A model generated the notes under the pieces. The model searched no databases, was not told the DNA's origin, and worked only from the letters and a program-made list of their open reading frames with translations. A stretch of 64,000 nt of DNA, taken from NCBI GenBank assembly GCA_031841125.1, contig CM063113.1, forward strand, positions 16,389,312 to 16,453,311. The letters are read 5' to 3'. The position numbers and the translations under genes are program-made. Source of the stretch: Acanthococcus lagerstroemiae. Taxonomy: Eukaryota; Arthropoda; Insecta; Hemiptera; Eriococcidae. Below are positions 55,552-64,000 of the stretch, one piece after another; the stretch's first letter is position 1, and each line of letters opens with the position of its first letter.

Positions 55552-56392
55552 AGGTTTTTAAATTTTTTTTGGCTTCTATCAGTTCCTCCCGAATGTTGGT
55601 CATTTCATTGAATATTTGTGGATTATGATTACCTGCTTCCCACATACCTTTCAGTATTGTAAATCGATCAATTAATTCTTTAGGATCGTTCCAGTATTTA
55701 TAATCAGTCTGATTGGTATAAATTTTCTTAAGACCAGAGCCACGATGTGAAAGTATGAGTTCCTTCTCAATCAACATAGGTTGGATGAAATTTAAATATT
55801 TGTACCCACGACTACTTTTAATTTGTCCATTCTCAGAACGATAAGATTCTGTACTGAGAATAATTTTTTGATAATTTTTCAGGTCTTCATCAGTATAATT
55901 TTCAGGTTTTTGCATAGTTAGTAATTCCCATAGTCCTTGTGTTCCTGGATAAAGGGTAGTGTCATTACTTAGCTTAATATCAGCACGATCATTATCAGCA
56001 TAATGATGAACTTCCATGAGTCGTGCATTTCCTATATAATAATCTTTATTTTCGTATCTAATACCAAAAGTTGAATCAGTAGGTATTTTTTTATTAGTAT
56101 AGTAAGACAAATATCTACATGCAAGACTTTGAGACATATCAAATCCTGGTGTTTCCTCTGACCGTTCATAGGTAATTTCTCTTGGTTTGTCAGCAATCAT
56201 AGGTAATACTGGTTGTTGTATTACAGGCTTAAGGTCTTTTATTGTATCAATGATTGGTTTATAGTTTTCTTCCATTTCTAGTTTTCTATTCACTTGACCT
56301 AACTTTGCACATTCAATATTTTTTTGTAGAAGTGCACGTTGTTTTACAACAAAATCAATATCATTTGAATTATAATCTGTTAGCTTTCTCAT
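55547..56392 (-). CDS. Conserved Polinton protein of the GTxGLWELL type
   Basis: 281 residues. A protein that I recognise as recurrent in insect Polintons, of unknown function. Landmarks: STFGIRYENKDYYIGNARL (residue ~105), then LYPGTQGLWELLTMQKPENY (~148) and the spaced Tyr/Leu pattern EDLKNYQKIILSTESYRS (~165). N- and C-terminal parts are helical, with a Gln/Leu-rich coiled-coil-like start (residues 10-50) and KKNL end. It always sits beside the packaging ATPase in the elements I recall, and here the two lie in tandem with no gap (ATPase ends at 56393). This suggests a packaging or structural accessory role; inference. Confidence 0.7.
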   Translation of the reverse strand: MRKLTDYNSNDIDFVVKQRALLQKNIECAKLGQVNRKLEMEENYKPIIDTIKDLKPVIQQPVLPMIADKPREITYERSEETPGFDMSQSLACRYLSYYTNKKIPTDSTFGIRYENKDYYIGNARLMEVHHYADNDRADIKLSNDTTLYPGTQGLWELLTMQKPENYTDEDLKNYQKIILSTESYRSENGQIKSSRGYKYLNFIQPMLIEKELILSHRGSGLKKIYTNQTDYKYWNDPKELIDRFTILKGMWEAGNHNPQIFNEMTNIREELIEAKKNLKTL

Positions 56393-56402
56393 TTATAATA
56401 TA
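56390..56402 (-). promoter_or_regulatory. TATTATAAATG start motif
   Basis: TATATTATAAATG precedes the 281-residue gene and overlaps the ATPase stop. Confidence 0.5.
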
Positions 56403-57064
56403 AAATTTTCCTCAAATTTGTATTTGAACCTACCATTTTTCTGATCACATTCTTTATCTATAACTACAAAGTCATACGGTTTTTGCCAGCAATCATTACA
56501 TATTGATTTGAACTGATTAAATGTTATAGTCCTAGCATATTCGTTATAAATATGTGTCAGATTGGTAAGATCTTGTTCAAAAAGAATTAAGTAATTAAAA
56601 TTATCTCTAATCTGTTGTTTTGGAATTTTTGAATATGTTTGGGATAAATAGTAGCATGAAATATCATTATGACGACTCCATGAATAATATTTACCTATTT
56701 TATCATGGTTTTCTGTGTAGATATCATCAAAGATTACTACTGATCCTTTTTCTATTTTATTAGGGTCTGGTAAATCCTCGAGTGATACTGTATGAAATTT
56801 TTTGTTTTTAAGTTTCTCGTTTTGCAATATTTGGCGAAACTTTTCATACTTTGGTTGATTAGAAGTATTTGAACATAAATATACATTATCAGGTAATGGT
56901 CTATCCACTAATATAGTCAATAAAACATTCGTTTTCCCAGACCCACTAGGACCACATATACAACATCTCATTATATTAGGAAACACTTCCTTCAATCTAC
57001 AAGTTGGAACACTATTATCAAAGTTTAAAACTTCAGTCTTATTCTTTATTTTAGTTCGTTTCAT
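56393..57064 (-). CDS. ATP: FtsK/HerA-type DNA-packaging ATPase
   Basis: 223 residues, the usual size for Polinton and adenovirus-like packaging ATPases. Walker A is GPSGSGKT at residues ~38-45 and Walker B ends GSVVIFDDIY at ~105-115. An SRHNDISCYYLSQTYSKIP segment follows, typical of the sensor/arginine region. The enzyme pumps element DNA into preformed capsids. Its start codon lies inside the last codons of the PolB gene (overlap 14 bp) and follows TATAATAAATG. Intact. Confidence 0.9.
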   Translation of the reverse strand: MKRTKIKNKTEVLNFDNSVPTCRLKEVFPNIMRCCICGPSGSGKTNVLLTILVDRPLPDNVYLCSNTSNQPKYEKFRQILQNEKLKNKKFHTVSLEDLPDPNKIEKGSVVIFDDIYTENHDKIGKYYSWSRHNDISCYYLSQTYSKIPKQQIRDNFNYLILFEQDLTNLTHIYNEYARTITFNQFKSICNDCWQKPYDFVVIDKECDQKNGRFKYKFEENFIL

Positions 57065-58718
57065 TTATTATACAATATTTTTTATAGCCATATGGAAGTG
57101 TATTCATTTCATCAATTAAGTATCTTTTATCATCATAAGGAGATAGTGCAATTTTATTGATTGATATAGTATACAATTTCAGCTTTTTGGAAACAATTCC
57201 ATGCACAATTTCCTTAGTTTGCTTGCTATTGAACAAACAGTTTTTGTACATTTCAAATTTCATTCTTTCTATATTCAATCTTTTAATTCCCTTACACACT
57301 TTTTTCTCTTTCGATGTGTCGTTTCTGAAGGAGTACATTTTTGATCTTAGTCCTACCCACTCTCTTATTGGGATTCCTAAGTATTCATCCTTGAATAATC
57401 CTGGAACTTTTTTGTTTACTTGAGGCATCCAATCCATTAAATAATCTGAAGTGTCGTAATAATCTAGATTCTCTTTTATGTCCTCATAAACATCATCACA
57501 TTCTATATAAACAATCAATGAATCTGTATCAGTTCCTAATAATCTTATTTTGTCTCCATATTTCGTTTTTAAAACATTGTAGTAGAACTGGAACATTAAT
57601 AATTTTGACAACTCCAGAACAACAAACCCCCCAAATATTGGTTTATTCAACTTTACTTTCTTATTTTGAATGTGAAGTAAAACAGTTTCTTCATCAAGAA
57701 CAACTCTTGTTTCAAACTCATTCTGTTTAAGAAATGAGTCTAAAGTAGTCACTATTTGTACTGTACATCTTTTTCTAACGTTCTCCATTTGTTTTCCATA
57801 GACACTATTATTGAGTAATTTATAGAGATCTTTCTCATAATCATTTTTTGCTTTTTGTCTTAAGCTTGTATTCTTATCAATATATGGTTTCATCCAAGCT
57901 TTTTGTTTGAATCTTATGTAATTATTTATACTCTTTAAAACTATACCTTGTTTCAAGCATTCTTTCAACATTCTGTAATCAATGAGATAATTATGTTTTG
58001 GGTGTAGCGTACTTATTAATTTACTCATTTTTGGTTTATTACCTATTTTTTGTTCAATCAAAATTTTTTGAAAATCTGACAATTCTGATTCTCTAGGTAC
58101 ATATTGTTCTGGAAGCATGGGATAATCTTTAAATTTTTCGTGTAATTCTGTAGGAATCTCAAGATCAGCTATAAAAGTATATCCATACTCACCATTGTCA
58201 TCTAGAGTAAGAATTACATCTTGAGTAAAGTCTGATGGTTTATAAGTCAATTTTTCAAATTTGCTTTCTAAGGATTTCTTTGCTTCGGAATTTTTTGCTT
58301 GCGCATCTTCAATTTGATGGGCTAGCAAATTATAGTTCAAGAATTCACCTATTGGTAATGGTTGACTCAGAGCCCACCCATATAAATTATTACAATCTAA
58401 ATATAGAATATAACTGATATGCTTTTTACTATCCCAAATTCCTTTCTCTTTGGCTTTTTCTTTGCTTAATTTTATCGTTTTTCTTTCTTTCTCATCGTAA
58501 AAGTAACAATTATTAGCAAGAGCGTGTCTATGAGGAATGTTGGAAATCCCTCCTCTTATTCCTTTCTCATAAATTTCATAATTTTCTTGATCAGTAATTA
58601 GCTCAAGCGATTGTTTCGTGAATTTTAAAGAAGCACTATCTGATAAATGTGGTGCTGAAATATAATATACAGGATCTAGTCCATAATGTTTATAAACACA
58701 TTTCCCTAAAATTATCAA
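57051..58718 (-). pseudogene. PolB: DNA polymerase B, C-terminal (polymerase) part
   Basis: Protein-primed family B replicative polymerase. This frame holds the polymerase motifs: motif A LYLDCNNLYGWALSQP (~residue 100), motif B LLNNSVYGKQM (~303) and motif C LGTDTDSLIVY (~396), and the KGIRGGISNI segment near the start. The open frame begins with a non-ATG codon, and its first homologous residues (KHYGLDP) directly continue the exonuclease half read from 58690-61347 in the other frame. So the gene is one polymerase split by a single-base frameshift in the TTT at 58694-58696. The distal part overlaps the ATPase start by 14 bp. Confidence 0.88.
57062..57072 (-). promoter_or_regulatory. TATAATAAATG start motif, ATPase gene
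   Basis: TATAATAAATG lies within the end of the PolB gene. Confidence 0.5.
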
Positions 58719-61347
58719 AAATATCTTTTGTGAGAATTGTATCTAGTTTCAAGTATAAATCATGATAATCTCCAAAATTTTTACATCCAAAATATTTGTA
58801 AACTTTTTTTGCTTTTGATAAATCGTCATCAGATATATGTTTATTATTTAACATCGAATACCACGCCTTTTTATCTAATGGTAATTGGTCAGAGAATTTA
58901 TCATAAGTACTAACCCAGTCATAAGGATAAATCCCCTTCTGTAAAACCAAATGTAGGTCTTCTTTTTTAAATTCTCTCAATATATTTTGAAATTTATTAT
59001 AATTAATCGGTTTTGTCAATTCAGAATCACAAATTTCACATTTTGCTGCATATTTTAAAATACCATTCTCATTTATTGGTAAAAATTGTCCTTTCCTAAT
59101 TTTCTGTACTTTTTTACACCTAGCACAAAAACAGTCATTCACTTCTGCTAGATTTTTTACTGCTTGATCTAAACTAATTCCCACAAAATTTAATGTGTCA
59201 ATAAATCTAAATTCCATTTCTATAGGTATTTTATCTCCTTTCCTACTTATTTTCAGTTTTTCTCCTTGACAAGAGGAACATTTTTTTAATATTTTGTCCC
59301 AATATTTTCTTTTACAAGTGCAGCAATAAGTGGAATCTCGTTTTACTTCACAATGATCTATCACCACCTTTTTGGAAAATGTTTTATAATTTTCACAATT
59401 TTCTGCAATAATTTTCACATCATGTTTCTCAGAAGGCTTCCTCTCATTCCCACTAAATAATTTTAACAACCATTGTAAAAATATTTTGGAATCGTATTTT
59501 AAATTATGAATCAAAATTGGAATGAATCTTGGCATTCTTAAATGCGAGTTGCACTCTCCACAGGCTACACCACGAAATTTTCCTGTATAATGATCATGAT
59601 CTCTAACTTTTTCATTTTCTGCAAGAATCTTGTTACATAAATGACAGTGAGAAGTTTCTTTGAATTTGATATCTTCATCTTGTCCCCAAATCATTGGCTT
59701 ATTAATTCTTCTTATCTTGTTGTATGCGCGAGCATGTTCTATTAACCAAGAATTGAATTGATTCATCAAGTTTTGTACATTCGAGTCTCTAACCAGCTGT
59801 GTTCCTTGTTGGTCAGAATAGAAACAAAAACTGTTAGCAATATGTTTCTGGAGATATTTTGTTGATTTAGTTTCTTTTTGCATTTTTTCCAATAGACATT
59901 CAAAATCCAACGTCACTGTGTATGGATGATATTGTTCTGCCCCATTTGTGCAATATTTTCGAAATTTCTTCTCTTCATTTGGCATTTCTATATTTTGCTC
60001 ATCATTTATACAATTTTTTAAATGTTCCTCATATTTTAATTTATCTTTAAATCTTTTATGGCATTTCATACAAATTTCTACATGATATGTATATTTATGT
60101 ATTTTTCCTTTTAATAGAGCACTCAAGTTTTTTATCCCAACAATATGATCCTTATACTGTAGTAAATTTACATGGTTTTCACTACTAATTGGTTTATAAA
60201 TTAAAGAAAATTGACCAATACCCTCTTCATCTTCCTCATACTTATAAATATTGATAGATATACCTAGAAATTTTTCATATTTTTTAATATTTTCTGGAAT
60301 TAAATTAACTGGATATTCCATTTTCAGTTCTTCATATTTCGTGATATCATAATTTGAAACTCGATCTACATGATTTGTAACTGAATTCAAAACACTTTCC
60401 AACGCATATTCAAAGCATCTAAGATCTTCTTGCTTGAGACACTTAAAATTTTTATTTTGAATATTTTTCACATTAATACAACACTTTTTTGATTGAATAA
60501 ATTTGGGTAATTGAATATAAGTCCCACCACGTAAAGGGTCATTTTTATCAGATTGAATATTTATTTCAATAACTTGATCAAATTTATATTTAGTATTTTG
60601 AGCAGTATAACTCTCATACTTTTTTATAACTTCATTTTTTGCTGAGATTAATGCACTTTCAATTGCATTCGAATCTACTATAATATGATGCTTTGATCGA
60701 AAATATGCCTCTTTATCACCTATTTTATCTCCAGTTGTGTGATCTATTTCTATATAGTTTACAACTGCTATTAATCCTATGTTTATTGCCTTTTTCTTTT
60801 TCATCTCACTTTTAAGCCTTCTACCAAGAAGTTCTGTAATTTTGTCTAAATAAATTCTTAAATCATATTTTGCAGGTTCGTATACTATAGAGAATTGATT
60901 TACCATATTTTTCCAACACCCATCTATCCTTCTCACACTAGGACGAACTATAGGCTCATCAAAACTATCATCATCAAAATTAAATTCTTGGAGATACTTT
61001 ACATTTTGAGATTGTAAGAATTTTTCAATTATTTTAGCTCTAGTTAAATTTTTGTTTCTTTCTCCAACTTTTTTAATGAGTTCTTTTTTCGTTAATTTAT
61101 TCAGAATCTCTCTCTCAAAATTCGAACTCTGTCTCTGTATCTTGTCTCTAATTTCCAATAATTCAGATTTTTTCAACTTAGATACACCTTTCACTCCACA
61201 ATTTCGCAAATCATTTCTTAAATCTTTTGCTGTTGTTGTTGTCCTTCCATGCTTAGATCTGACATGTCTAGCATAATTTTTGTATGTAATTTTTTTATTA
61301 CACTCTATACACATTCTCGGTGCATATTTTTTATTTATCATTTCCAT
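58690..61347 (-). pseudogene. PolB: DNA polymerase B, N-terminal (exonuclease) part
   Basis: Start chosen at ATG 61347 (MEMINKKYAP) because it follows the TATAATAAAATG motif; the frame is open to 61392 but lacks an ATG there. Domains in order: C2H2-like finger CIECNKKITYKNYARHVRSKH, a SAP-like helix pair, exonuclease motif I with TLDFECLL (~residue 480), a second finger CMKCHKRFKDKLKYEEHLKNC before it, an HNH-like insert CHLC...DHDHYTGKFRGVACGECN (~566-600) usual in Polinton PolB, exo II HNLKYDSKIF, and a Cys-rich zinc region. Ends FDNFREMCL at the frameshift, where the C-terminal half continues. Total intact length would be ~1430 residues. Confidence 0.88.
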
Positions 61348-61362
61348 TTTATTATATATAAT
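61345..61362 (-). promoter_or_regulatory. TATAATAAAATG start motif, PolB
   Basis: TATTATATATAATAAAATG shares its layout and the following GAAATGA with the TIR genes and the 138-residue gene. Confidence 0.55.
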
Positions 61363-61399
61363 ACTACTATTTATTCTTTTAACGTAATTCAATTTTTTA

Positions 61400-62240
61400 T
61401 TTATCGTATTTCTTCATTACACGCTAATTTATGCACGAAAACAACCAAATAATTAACAAGGTTAGCGCAATCAATTAAATGATAACACCATCATGGCATT
61501 GAAAAAAATTATACATGAATCGAATCTATACGGCGATGATAATTTATTCATAAATATGAGAGTGCTATGTTTGCATTTTCAAACTCATATGTAATGTTGG
61601 TTACGGGCTTCGTAAGTATATATACAAATTTTAAATAACACTCTATCGGAGCTAGGAGCTGTACATTAGGCTTCCTCCCCATATTAGACGGAAGTGCTAA
61701 AGAGGGGAAAGGTCCGTACACCTCACCTAGGCTAGTTCCCCTCGGGATAACAAACTGTAACCGTGACTGAACAGCGTCACGGCGGCAAATCAAAAGTGTT
61801 ATCTCGGGGTCGACGATGTCGAGTTACTAAGTCTCTGTAATCAGCGCTGATTAGGTAGTAACATTCAATGCAAAATAAATAAAAAAAAAACGCTGTACTA
61901 GATCTCTGACGTACTCCGATGGCGCGGGTGCACACGCGTCGCTGGGTGCTTGGAGGTCGAACTACAGTGAAAAAAAAAAAAAAAAAAAAAAGATAACACC
62001 GGGTTTAGACTCGCGTACTCTGAGCTGATATGAAGCCGGCCATATCAGTCTCGGATGCGTGAATCGACGGCCTTGGTGGAAAAAAAAAAAAAAACTCTCA
62101 GAGTTTCCACAGCCTCCCGCGGACAAAAAAAAAATGCAAATAAAAATTCAGGGCGTTCGCGGGGGGCAGTGGTTTTGCAAAATTTTCTCGTGAGTTTTTT
62201 CGCATTTTCCAAGAGATTTCAAATAATTTTTGTTTGAAAT
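61400..62240. other. GC-rich, A-run-punctuated block inside the Polinton
   Basis: 850 bp without a convincing gene between PolB and the right-end gene. From about 61610 it is GC- and CpG-rich, unlike every other part of the element, and contains four segments each ending in an A-run (61880-61890, 61970-61991, 62081-62093, 62126-62134). It includes the perfect palindrome TAATCAGCGCTGATTA (61838-61853) and a hairpin CTGATATG/CATATCAG (about 62024-62047). It could be a nested retroposed or SINE-like sequence, captured cellular DNA, or a non-coding RNA locus. Confidence 0.5.
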
Positions 62241-62241
62241 C

Positions 62242-62658
62242 TTAATAATCTATATTTTCTATTTCTCCATTTTTAAATGTAATATTTTTTTTAGTTATTT
62301 TTTTTAAAAGTATTAGCATTTTAATTTTTTTTATATCTTCTTTACTTTTTCCCGTTCTAATAGCAAATGTTTCTATCATTGTATCATTAATATTTTTTCT
62401 TGAAATATTTTGATTTTCTTTTCGTTCTTTAGATTTAAATGTCTTTCTAATATCTTCTACAAATTCTTTCTCGCCTTTTTTTTCTAAATCTTTATAAAAT
62501 TCTTTAATTTTATTTTCAGGAATAAAGTCATAAACAATATTTTCCATAAATTTATATAGATCTGTTTCCAAATAAATATTAATATATTTAAAACATTTAA
62601 GGAATTCAATGTTTTTTAATTCGCAATGATAATTTTTAAAAGTGTTATTCATTTCCAT
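62242..62658 (-). CDS. Unknown 138-residue Polinton protein
   Basis: Start chosen at ATG 62658 (MEMNNTFKN) because it matches the early-type start ATAATAAAAATGGAAATGA; a longer reading from 62697 overlaps the stop of the TIR gene. Very Lys/Ile-rich, with FMENIVYDFIPENKIKEFYKDL and KSKEDIKKIKMLILLKK; predicted helical. No family recognised. Placed between the right TIR and the GC-rich block, in tandem with the TIR gene on the minus strand. Confidence 0.6.
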   Translation of the reverse strand: MEMNNTFKNYHCELKNIEFLKCFKYINIYLETDLYKFMENIVYDFIPENKIKEFYKDLEKKGEKEFVEDIRKTFKSKERKENQNISRKNINDTMIETFAIRTGKSKEDIKKIKMLILLKKITKKNITFKNGEIENIDY

Positions 62659-62664
62659 TTTTAT

Positions 62665-62694
62665 TATTTTTATATGAAAAATCATATAAAAATA
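62665..62694. terminator. Hairpin after the right TIR gene
   Basis: Inverted copy of 50114-50143; 13-bp perfect stem. Here it also overlaps the 5' leader of the 138-residue gene. Confidence 0.45.
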
Positions 62695-62696
62695 CA

Positions 62697-63482
62697 TTAT
62701 TCATTTTCTTGAACTAATGTGGTTATGAAAGGTTTACTATTTTCAGCTTTCCATTTTTCAGAATCATTAAACATAGCTTCAACAATTTTTGAGACTTCTT
62801 TATCTCTACCTACACATAAAGAGTTCAAATTAGATTCTGTTGGAACAATATAATTTTCAATACAACATGCTCTACTCTTTTTTAAAGAACCTACTACGTT
62901 TGATACAAAAGTAGGACAGAACACAAGCATAGAATACCATAAATCTGACATTACACCTCGTGTTTTACTATAAACTGTTTTAAATTCTTTTCTAAACTTT
63001 AATAAATTCTTATCAAATTCTACCTGAAATACACCTCTAGCTGTAAGTTGGATTGGTTCTTTATGTAGTGGATGATTCTTTTCATCTAGAAACACTAAGA
63101 GATACTTACGTGCTGAAATATAGTCTGTATCTCCTTTTACCCAATAACCAGCAAAAGAGTAATCATTTCGAGAAAGTCTGATAAGTTTAAGTTGGCGTCT
63201 AATGATTAAAATACGATTTTTATCAATAATCCTACCTTGAATTGATCCATCTCGAGTCTCAATTGTGTGCGGTTTTGTATTTACAAAATGTTCTACACAG
63301 CTGGCATCTGAACATGACTCGTTGCAACTTTTTCTCCACTCACAAGACATCAAATTTTCATTAGACATCCAGAGGCCTACAGGTTCTTGATTAATCACTT
63401 TCACTGATGGTATCTTTTTAGATACACAGTGTGTAGAGTCATCAAAATTAAAGTTATTGCTTTTACTTTCAATCATTTCCAT
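62697..63482 (-). CDS. TIR-encoded 261-residue protein, right copy
   Basis: Translation is identical to the left copy at 49326-50111, including the Cys-rich cluster and all 261 residues. Identity argues for recent terminal-repeat homogenisation or a young insertion. Transcribed inward, in tandem with the 138-residue gene 39 bp downstream. Function unknown. Confidence 0.8.
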   Translation of the reverse strand: MEMIESKSNNFNFDDSTHCVSKKIPSVKVINQEPVGLWMSNENLMSCEWRKSCNESCSDASCVEHFVNTKPHTIETRDGSIQGRIIDKNRILIIRRQLKLIRLSRNDYSFAGYWVKGDTDYISARKYLLVFLDEKNHPLHKEPIQLTARGVFQVEFDKNLLKFRKEFKTVYSKTRGVMSDLWYSMLVFCPTFVSNVVGSLKKSRACCIENYIVPTESNLNSLCVGRDKEVSKIVEAMFNDSEKWKAENSKPFITTLVQENE

Positions 63483-63500
63483 TTTATAATATATAATATT
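63483..63500 (-). promoter_or_regulatory. Start-proximal TATA motif, right TIR gene
   Basis: Mirror of 49308-49325 in the right terminal repeat. Confidence 0.5.
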
Positions 63501-64000
63501 TTTATTTTTTTTTTAAACTAGGTTATCAATTTTCGATTTTTTTTAAATTTTTTTTATTATTTTTTTTTATTTATTTTTTTTATTATTTTTTTTTTAAACT
63601 AGGTTATCAATATCAATTTTCGATTTTTTTTTTATTATTTTTTTTAGTATTAAGATTTCAAACCAAAATCACTTGAAATCCAAGTTAGAAAAAAAAAAGT
63701 GGTCTGATAAAAAAAATGGAAACTCGACCACTTTATATTACAATATCAATTCTTTTAACACCAACACAAAAATGTGAACTTGGTTACAGAGAACAGAACT
63801 TACACAAATGTGTTTTCAACAGCGAATGCTCAGAAAAGTGTTTTCAACAGTGAATGTACAAAAATGTGAACTCGATTCAGAGAGAACAATACTTACACAG
63901 AAATATGAACTCGGTCTAGGATTGTACAGAACTTACACAGAAAAATGTTTTCAACAGTGAATGCTCAGAAATGTGAACTCGAGCCAGAGAGAACAGAACT

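Larger units (their letters stand above)
48702..64000 (-). mobile_element. Polinton/Maverick DNA element (right end outside window)
   Basis: Self-synthesising virus-like transposon carrying PolB, retroviral-type integrase, packaging ATPase, adenain-like protease and capsid proteins, the diagnostic Polinton set. Long terminal inverted repeats are visible at about 48702-50146 and 62662-64000. Pairing is exact around the 261-residue gene (positions sum to 112808). The left end is placed at AGTAGTATAG (48702) because Polintons usually start with AG, but the right end needed to prove this lies about 75 bp beyond the window. All unique-region genes lie on the minus strand. AT-rich with many A and T homopolymers. 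Confidence 0.92.
62662..64000 (-). repeat. Right terminal inverted repeat of the Polinton (truncated by window)
   Basis: Reverse complement of 48778-50146 with one ~30-bp module missing near 63800-63830. Inner limit 62662. Confidence 0.9.

Noticed and set aside
1..64000. CRISPR arrays, tRNA or rRNA genes
   Set aside because: No regularly spaced short direct repeats, no cloverleaf or rRNA core sequence noticed; not expected in this type of DNA.

Overview
The window looks like part of an arthropod (most likely insect) nuclear chromosome. It is AT-rich, intron-sized stretches without genes dominate, and the recognisable content is one host exon plus many transposable elements: mariner, a hAT-type MITE, RTE-like and R1-like non-LTR elements, two Ty3/gypsy elements and a large Polinton/Maverick. 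Species cannot be told from the sequence. The only host exon I can name encodes a segment of a TMTC-family protein (36132-36309, + strand). A second possible terminal exon of an unknown gene lies at 24979-25143.

Layout. 1-14.9 kb: no host gene seen; short DNA transposons (inverted repeat at 2.2 kb, MITE at 2.48-2.92 kb, internally deleted mariner at 3.5-4.7 kb, a MITE with shared ends at 5.14-5.89 kb, a hAT MITE at 9.33-9.61 kb inside an older repeat) and a diverged tandem array (10.85-12.2 kb). 14.9-22.6 kb: an old RTE-like non-LTR element split by at least four later insertions, the largest being a Ty3/gypsy element (17575-21632) with a 5-bp target duplication and a deleted 5' end. 22.6-39.8 kb: mostly intronic or intergenic DNA with tandem and fold-back repeats and the TMTC exon. 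39780-45243: a young Ty3/gypsy element with near-identical LTRs, a 4-bp target duplication and a textbook GGGAAAC slippery heptamer at the end of gag; its pol frame breaks before integrase. 46.1-48.0 kb: remains of an R1-like and a second non-LTR element on the minus strand.

48.7 kb to the window end: a Polinton/Maverick of at least 15.3 kb, with its right terminus just outside the window. It has terminal inverted repeats of about 1.4 kb that each carry a complete copy of a 261-residue gene. Between them, on the minus strand, lie (in transcription order from the right) an unknown 138-151 residue gene, protein-primed DNA polymerase B (split by a frameshift), a packaging ATPase, a conserved 281-residue Polinton protein, a coiled-coil repeat protein, a retroviral-type integrase, a phospholipase A2-like/membrane-active fusion protein, an adenain-like cysteine protease, and jelly-roll penton and major capsid candidates. 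Replication (PolB), integration (INT), genome packaging (ATPase), maturation (protease) and capsid proteins together describe a virus-like element.

The most interesting points are in the Polinton. The protease frame has no usable ATG and is joined to the upstream fusion-protein gene through an A14 run. Nearly every gene starts directly on a TATAAATG or TATAATAAAATG motif. The PLA2-like protein carries repeated GxG sites and Lys-rich minisatellites. A GC-rich block punctuated by A-runs lies at 61.4-62.24 kb. All family assignments were made by eye from motifs; no database search was run.
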